From: CALRWV02 sp943371965
Lineage (GTDB): Bacteria; Bacteroidota; JABWAT01
Reading direction: 5' to 3'
Length of the DNA: 64,000 nucleotides
Assembly (NCBI GenBank): GCA_943371965.1
Contig: CALRWV020000002.1
Coordinates: 248,001-312,000 of the forward strand
Numbering within the stretch: the first letter of the stretch is position 1; each line of letters begins with the position of its first letter. Below the pieces are notes generated by a model. The model did no database searches. It had not been told where the DNA came from and saw only the letters and a list, made by a program, of their open reading frames with translations. Below are positions 59,524-64,000 of this stretch, piece after piece. Both the position numbers and the translations under genes were made by a program.

Positions 59524-60600
59524 TTATTTTGCCCGAATCAGTTTTCGCATCTGAATACAAAGATTCAGCAAAACGAGTGAAACACTCACATTCCGGTGAA
59601 TTTTCATAATGGCATCATCTGAAAACTGAAGGCACTTTGACAAATCCAGTTTTGCATATTCCGTTAGAATTGCTTTATGCTGTTCAACCAAATCATGACG
59701 CGTAAATCCGCCCGAAAAGTTTTGCTTAACCGAATTGCAGTCACGTAAAATGTTTGAAAACCCATTCAGATATCCAAGAACATCTTCACGTCCGGTTCGT
59801 TCCCAGCTTCCGGTAACTTCCAGCATTCTTGGCAGATCACCTTTCAGCAGTGGATAAAGCAAGTTGTACATTTCAGATTGAAAATCTTTTGTTTCTGTTT
59901 GATTCAAACTCAGTGCGTTTTCGATTTTTCCGTCAGCAAGAACTGCAATTTTCTGAGCCTGATTTTTTTCGATGCCACGGTTTTCCAGAAAGTTTTGAAT
60001 TTCATCCTGTTTGAACGGATCAAGCGTCAGTTGCTGACAGCGTGATAAAATGGTTTTCAGCATTTGTTCCGGATCAGTTGAAACCAGAATAAAGTAAGTT
60101 CCTCTTGTCGGCTCTTCAAGTGTTTTCAAAAAAGCATTGGCAGATTCTTTTCTGAGCCGGTCAGCGTGAAAAATGATGATAACACGTCTATCCAACTCAA
60201 ACGGACTTCTGCTCATCAGTTTATTCATTTCGCGTATCGAAACAATCAGGACATCAGCAGTTTCATTTATTTCAAGTTTCGCGAAGGGGTCAGAAGCCAG
60301 TGATTTAATTAGACCCCTCTGATCTTCATAAGTCGCCGATGCTGTTTGCGGAAAAATAAGGTGCAGATCAGGATGTGATAGCTGCTGGAATTTCTGACAC
60401 TGTGAACATTCACCCCAAGCTGGATTTTCAGTTTTTTCGCATAAAATAACCTGAGCTACCCATAACGAATAGGCCTGTAAACCCAATTCATCTTTTCCTG
60501 TCAGAATCAATGATTGTGGAAACCGTTTGTTTTTGTAAGCCTGAAGAACCAGATTTTTAAATTTGGTTTGTCCAGGAAGCGTTTTTTCGTTTTGAAGCAT
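59524..60600 (-). CDS. holB: DNA polymerase III delta-prime-like clamp-loader subunit
   Basis: A 358-residue AAA+ protein starting at ATG 60600. It has the delta-prime N-terminal region R-F-P-Q-S-L-I-L-T-G-K-D-E-L-G, a zinc module (C-E-K...C-S-Q-C), and the switch region L-K-T-L-E-E-P near residue 165, followed by I-L-S-R-C-Q-Q. The Walker A lysine-serine pair is missing, as in other delta-prime subunits. It loads the sliding clamp with DnaX. The start region of the longer frame (60654) lies in a boilerplate repeat. Confidence 0.87.
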   Translation of the reverse strand: MLQNEKTLPGQTKFKNLVLQAYKNKRFPQSLILTGKDELGLQAYSLWVAQVILCEKTENPAWGECSQCQKFQQLSHPDLHLIFPQTASATYEDQRGLIKSLASDPFAKLEINETADVLIVSIREMNKLMSRSPFELDRRVIIIFHADRLRKESANAFLKTLEEPTRGTYFILVSTDPEQMLKTILSRCQQLTLDPFKQDEIQNFLENRGIEKNQAQKIAVLADGKIENALSLNQTETKDFQSEMYNLLYPLLKGDLPRMLEVTGSWERTGREDVLGYLNGFSNILRDCNSVKQNFSGGFTRHDLVEQHKAILTEYAKLDLSKCLQFSDDAIMKIHRNVSVSLVLLNLCIQMRKLIRAK

Positions 60601-60707
60601 GGAAATACCGTGAGAAGTGATACGAAAGCCGTGATACGTAAAAGTAAATAACACTCAAGTATCATTGTAAATCCGTCAACTGACGGACGTTTGCCGTATC
60701 ACTATTA
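60601..60707. repeat. Repeat phrase with TCCGTC hairpin
   Basis: GTGATACGAAAGCCGTGATA near 60616 and the hairpin TCCGTCAACTGACGGA (60672-60687) fill the gap between holB and ilvE. The hairpin is the third intergenic member of its family in this window. Confidence 0.65.
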
Positions 60708-61619
60708 TTAAATAAACGTCAATACCCCGAATTTATCATTTCCTTTTCTGATAATTTCGAAATATCCGTTTTGAATTTTTTCAGTTATTGGTCCGCGTTT
60801 CCCGATTCCAACCTGAATTTTATCAACTGATCTGATCGGTGTAATTTCTGCCGCAGTTCCAGTGAGGAAAATTTCGTCAGCAGTGTAGAGCAATCCTCTT
60901 GGAATTGTCGTTTCAATGACTTCAAAACCGGCTTCCTTGGCAATTTTAATTGCAAGACCTCGCGTAATTCCGGTCAGAATTGATGAACTGATTGAAGGTG
61001 TATAAACCTTACCGTCCTTAATTACAAAAATGTTTTCGCCGGTTCCTTCTGAAACAAATCCGTTTGAATCAAGCATGATTGCTTCTGAATATCCCTCTGA
61101 CAAAGCTTCCATTTTTGCCAATTGGCTGTTTAAATATCCGCCACCCGCTTTTGCAACAGAAGGAAGTGAATTCGGATAATTTCGGCTCCAGGTTGAAACT
61201 TTTACATCAATTCCGTTGACGGCAGATTCTTCGCCCAAGTATTTCCCCCATTCCCAAACTGCAATTGCGGTATCTACAGGACAAGTCAGTGGATTTATTC
61301 CCAATTGACTGTAACCTCTGTATACCAAGGGACGGATATAACATTCCTGCAACTTATTCGCCTTGATCAGTTCAATTGTGGCTTCATTTAACTGCTCAAC
61401 TGAATATCCGCAATCTGCACGGTAAATTTTTGCGGATTCAATCAAACGTTTCATGTGTTCCGATAAAGCCAATATTGCAGAACCTTTATCAGTTTTATAG
61501 CATCGGATTCCTTCAAAAAATGACGATCCATAATGTGCAACATGGGAAAGTACGTGAATTTTGGCATCTTGCCACTTCACCAGTTTCCCGTTCATCCAGA
61601 TATATTCCAATTCTTTCAT
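60708..61619 (-). CDS. ilvE: Branched-chain amino acid aminotransferase
   Basis: A 303-residue fold-type IV PLP enzyme. The PLP lysine is likely in G-G-G-Y-L-N-S-Q-L-A-K near residue 160, followed by E-A-I-M-L-D-S-N-G-F-V-S-E-G-T-G-E-N-I-F and L-T-G-I-T-R near 218, all family hallmarks. It transaminates leucine, isoleucine and valine with 2-oxoglutarate. Leucine dehydrogenase at 49.9 kb provides a parallel route for the same substrates. Confidence 0.93.
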   Translation of the reverse strand: MKELEYIWMNGKLVKWQDAKIHVLSHVAHYGSSFFEGIRCYKTDKGSAILALSEHMKRLIESAKIYRADCGYSVEQLNEATIELIKANKLQECYIRPLVYRGYSQLGINPLTCPVDTAIAVWEWGKYLGEESAVNGIDVKVSTWSRNYPNSLPSVAKAGGGYLNSQLAKMEALSEGYSEAIMLDSNGFVSEGTGENIFVIKDGKVYTPSISSSILTGITRGLAIKIAKEAGFEVIETTIPRGLLYTADEIFLTGTAAEITPIRSVDKIQVGIGKRGPITEKIQNGYFEIIRKGNDKFGVLTFI

Positions 61620-61827
61620 GCCGTTCTTTCCAATAAATTTATTCGGTTGCGAAAATACAGGGAAAAAAACCTGTTCACTAAATTCAATCGCAAATTACCG
61701 ATCTTTTACAAATCCGGTCAACTTTTTAGGCAAAAAACCGCTTAAATCACGATAATTTCAGGATTTATTGCGTCCTGCTTGATTGACTTATTCCTGAAAA
61801 TCGGATACCTTTGCTGTTTGCAAAATT

Positions 61828-61911
61828 GCCCAGATGGTGAAATTGGTAGACACGCCAGGTTCAGGGTCTGGTGCCGGTGACGGTGTAAGGGTTCGAATCC
61901 CTTTTTGGGCA
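61828..61911 (+). tRNA. tRNA-Leu (anticodon CAG)
   Basis: An 84-nt class II tRNA: acceptor GCCCAGA pairs with TTTGGGC, anticodon arm CCAGG-TTCAGGG-TCTGG (anticodon CAG), a long variable arm near TGCCGGTGACGGTGT, and T loop TTCGAAT. CCA is not encoded. It is followed by a strong terminator. Confidence 0.94.
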
Positions 61912-61967
61912 CTTAATAATAGAAAATTCTGTGACTTACTATCAATCAAAACTGAATTTATTTTTGA

Positions 61968-62001
61968 AAATGCATTTCCGATTCGGAAATGCATTTTTTT
62001 T
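61968..62001 (+). terminator. Rho-independent terminator after tRNA-Leu
   Basis: AAATGCATTTCCG pairs with CGGAAATGCATTT with a three-base loop, followed by a long T run. It lies 12 bases before the nif3-like start. Confidence 0.9.
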
Positions 62002-62013
62002 ATCTAAGGAAAA

Positions 62014-63111
62014 ATGCCGGTACTTCAAGACGTAATCACTTATTTCAATCAATGGATTCCGTCTGACATAGCCTGGGAAAAAGACAACACCGGGCTTCAG
62101 ATTGGAAATCCGGGGCAGGAAATCAGCGGTATTCTCCTCGCTGTTGATCTTACCGAAGAGGTTTTAAACCAAGCCCTCGAAAACCGTTTTAACCTGATTA
62201 TCACACACCATCCCTTTTTCTTCCATTCTATCAAGTCAATAAATTACAACTCCACTTCGGGTCAATTGGTTTACAAAGCAATTCAAAATAATATTTCAAT
62301 TTACACAGCACATACCAATCTGGATTTTGTTGTTGGTGGAGTCAGTACCGTTTTGGCTGAATCACTCGGACTTACCCAAATTTCTCTCTTGAAACCGCAC
62401 GAAAGTTACAACCGCAAATTATCTGTTTTTGTACCTGAAACCCATTCTGAAAAGGTTCATCACGCACTTTCTGAAGCCGGTGCCGGTCAAATCGGGAATT
62501 ATGATTCCTGTTCTTTTCAGGTAAAGGGTAAAGGGACTTTTAAAGGAAATGAACTCAGTAATCCTGTTGTTGGAAAACCATTGCAATTGGAAACGGTTGA
62601 AGAAATCAAGCTGGAAATGATTTATCCGAGGTGGAAAGAATCTGCCATTCTGAAAGCATTGAGAGCTTCACATCCCTATGAAGAAATTGCTTATGATATT
62701 ATTCCGCTTTTAAATAAAATGACTGATTTCGGATTCGGATCAAAAGGATTTTTGCCGCAGAAAATGAAACTTAAGGATTGGCTTGAAATTGTCAAAACAA
62801 CCCTGAAAGCTGAAAATATCCGTTATTCGGGAGATTTGGATCAGGAAGTTCTTCAGGTTGCAGTCTGTGGCGGTTCCGGTTCTGAACTTTCGGGACTTGC
62901 AAAATCTTCCGGGGCTGATTGTTTTGTAACTTCCGATCTGAAATACCACACTTTTTTTGAAGCCGACCCAACTTTTTCTCTTGTTGATGCCGGACATTAT
63001 GAAACCGAAAATATCACTTTGAACAAACTGAAATCGCAGCTTCAAATGGAGTTTTCTTCGCTGAAAATTGAATTAACCACCATTATTACAAACCCAGTCC
63101 ATTTTTATTAA
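62014..63111 (+). CDS. Nif3-like dinuclear metal-centre protein
   Basis: A 365-residue member of the NIF3/GTP-cyclohydrolase-I-like family: W-E-K-D-N-T-G-L-Q-I-G-N near 20, T-H-H-P-F-F-F-H-S-I-K near 67 with metal-binding histidines, H-T-N-L-D-F near 108, and G-H-Y-E-T-E near 328. A PII/CutA-like insertion (about 130-230) sits between the halves. It forms a hexamer with a dinuclear metal centre; the exact role is still undefined. It is coupled to the zinc-ribbon gene by 11 bases. Confidence 0.9.
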   Translation: MPVLQDVITYFNQWIPSDIAWEKDNTGLQIGNPGQEISGILLAVDLTEEVLNQALENRFNLIITHHPFFFHSIKSINYNSTSGQLVYKAIQNNISIYTAHTNLDFVVGGVSTVLAESLGLTQISLLKPHESYNRKLSVFVPETHSEKVHHALSEAGAGQIGNYDSCSFQVKGKGTFKGNELSNPVVGKPLQLETVEEIKLEMIYPRWKESAILKALRASHPYEEIAYDIIPLLNKMTDFGFGSKGFLPQKMKLKDWLEIVKTTLKAENIRYSGDLDQEVLQVAVCGGSGSELSGLAKSSGADCFVTSDLKYHTFFEADPTFSLVDAGHYETENITLNKLKSQLQMEFSSLKIELTTIITNPVHFY

Positions 63112-63122
63112 CGGAGACTACC

Positions 63123-63842
63123 TTGGAAAATTTAAAAGTACTTATCGCCCTTCAGAAAATTGATCTTCAACTAGATGAATTGAAACAGATGCGCGGTGAC
63201 CTTCCTGATCAGATCGAAGACATTGAAGCAGACCTTACCGGCACCAAACTGAAACTGAAAAATGCCGAAAAATATCTTCTTGAATCTGAAGTGATGATCA
63301 AAAACAAGGAGTTGGATATTGCGACTGCAAAGGAAAAAATTGAAAAGTACAAAGCCCAGCAGTTTGAAGTTAGAAATAACCGTGAATATGATGCTTTAAC
63401 CAAAGAAGTTGATGCCCAAACAAAAGGCATTACCGACATGGAATCAAAAATAGTAGATATCAAGAAACATCAGATTGAATCGGCAAAAACTAAAGAAGTT
63501 GCTGAACCTAAAATCACATCGCTTGAAGAAGAATTGGCAGAGAAAAAAGAGCAGTTGAAGCTAATGACTCAGGATACGATTGAAGAAGAAAAAATGCTGA
63601 TGTCAGACCGTAAAAAAATTCTTGCCAAAACTGATAAATTGGCAGTAGAAAACTATGAACGTGTCCGTGAAGCCAGAGATGGAAGAGCTATTGTAAAATT
63701 GAGTCGTGGAGCTTGTGGCGGTTGTTTCAAGGTTATTCCACTTCAAAGACAAAATGAAATCAAACGCGCAACCAAAATTTATCATTGCGAACATTGCGGA
63801 AGAATAATTGTTCCCGAAACCTTTTTTGACGAAGTAAAATAA
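63123..63842 (+). CDS. Coiled-coil C4-type zinc-ribbon protein
   Basis: A 239-residue protein with a long charged coiled coil (about 30-180) and a C-terminal zinc ribbon: C-G-G-C in A-C-G-G-C-F-K-V-I and C-E-H-C-G-R in Y-H-C-E-H-C. It corresponds to the widely conserved CT398/zf-RING_7-type family found next to Nif3 in many bacteria. The Nif3-zinc-ribbon pair is a conserved neighbour set. An ATG or TTG start at 63123 (CTTGGAAAATTTAAAAG) is used. The role is unknown. Confidence 0.88.
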   Translation: MENLKVLIALQKIDLQLDELKQMRGDLPDQIEDIEADLTGTKLKLKNAEKYLLESEVMIKNKELDIATAKEKIEKYKAQQFEVRNNREYDALTKEVDAQTKGITDMESKIVDIKKHQIESAKTKEVAEPKITSLEEELAEKKEQLKLMTQDTIEEEKMLMSDRKKILAKTDKLAVENYERVREARDGRAIVKLSRGACGGCFKVIPLQRQNEIKRATKIYHCEHCGRIIVPETFFDEVK

Positions 63843-63852
63843 GTAAATTTAA

Positions 63853-63886
63853 AAAAGCCGGTTCAATTTTGAACCGACTTTTTCTT
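63853..63886. terminator. Terminator at the end of the Nif3/zinc-ribbon unit
   Basis: AAGCCGGTTC / GAACCGACTT with a 6-base loop, A-rich before and T-rich after, so it can act in both directions between convergent genes. Confidence 0.75.
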
Positions 63887-63934
63887 AGGGGCAATAAATT
63901 CACTTGTTCGATGAATTTACTGTTATGGATTTTC

Positions 63935-64000
63935 TTAATTCAGTGATGGTGTTAAATCACCTGTTTCTACATTGACCCTGTATTTCAGTCTGTTCCCTTG
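63935..64000 (-). CDS. C-terminal end of an unknown protein (runs off the window)
   Basis: A minus-strand frame of 21 codons (R-L-K-Y-R-V-N-V-E-T-G-D-L-T-P-S-L-N) ends with TAA at 63935. Its convergent position beyond a bidirectional terminator makes a real gene plausible. Nothing can be said about its function. Confidence 0.4.
   Translation of the reverse strand, partial: QGNRLKYRVNVETGDLTPSLN

Noticed and set aside
1..64000. CRISPR array or cas genes
   Set aside because: No regularly spaced identical repeats and no Cas-like protein were seen; the hairpin repeats are too irregularly spaced.
1..64000. Prophage or IS transposase
   Set aside because: No integrase, capsid or transposase gene was recognised; the repeat elements carry no enzyme.

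Overview
The window is an AT-rich stretch of a Gram-negative chromosome. Many outer-membrane-type proteins and lipoproteins, a menaquinone-pathway UbiE, a DUF5686 outer-membrane protein, leucine dehydrogenase and weak Shine-Dalgarno sites point to the Bacteroidota/Ignavibacteriota (FCB) side of the tree. I cannot name the species. Coding density is ordinary. Intergenic spaces are filled with small hairpins, TGTCATTC-ended inverted repeats and 'boilerplate' repeats (phrases such as CTCTGCGTCC or TTCTTCGTGTTCC).

Region by region. 1-3.9 kb is an accessory island. It holds a sigma-70-like factor, a small acidic protein and the start of an ImmA/IrrE-like protein on the minus strand. Divergent from these is a two-gene ubiquitin-like conjugation operon: a ubiquitin-like/E2 fusion and a JAB-peptidase/E1 fusion, overlapping by ATGA. 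3.9-12.3 kb (minus) holds housekeeping genes: an NTF2-like lipoprotein, two methyltransferases including UbiE, a glycosyltransferase-methyltransferase fusion, an RsbW-like kinase, an outer-membrane protein, a DUF2520 protein and an active-site-degenerate Memo-family protein. 12.6-18.7 kb carries Nfu, a frameshifted DUF4160/DUF2442 pair, an M3 peptidase, a membrane protein, a LOG-like protein, a VapC-type toxin-antitoxin pair in reversed order, and RNase P RNA.

18.7-23 kb is an ABC exporter/AttH-type operon, followed by an AAA_14 ATPase with twin palindromic sites and an osmC-metZ pair. Near 26 kb lie tRNA-Gly(CCC), tRNA-Val(UAC) and a decayed tRNA-Val copy whose anticodon and T arms have been replaced by hairpins of the intergenic type. 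27-36 kb encodes a divergent peptide ABC transporter operon. 36-39.5 kb is an alkylation-damage cluster (Ada/Ogt, alpha/beta hydrolase, 2OG oxygenase, AlkB). 39.5-49.7 kb has small secreted proteins, a 1-Cys peroxiredoxin, a three-gene signalling cluster and the DUF5686 protein. 49.9-61.6 kb (minus) has leucine dehydrogenase, a BtuFCD-like importer with an outer-membrane partner, a beta-lactamase-like hydrolase, CapA, an outer-membrane protein, DNA polymerase III delta-prime and IlvE. The window ends with tRNA-Leu(CAG), Nif3 and a zinc-ribbon protein.

The strongest candidates for something unusual are the ubiquitin-like operon with its divergent sigma/peptidase module, the arm-swapped tRNA copy, and the evidence that intergenic repeats have become signal-peptide coding sequence in at least three genes.
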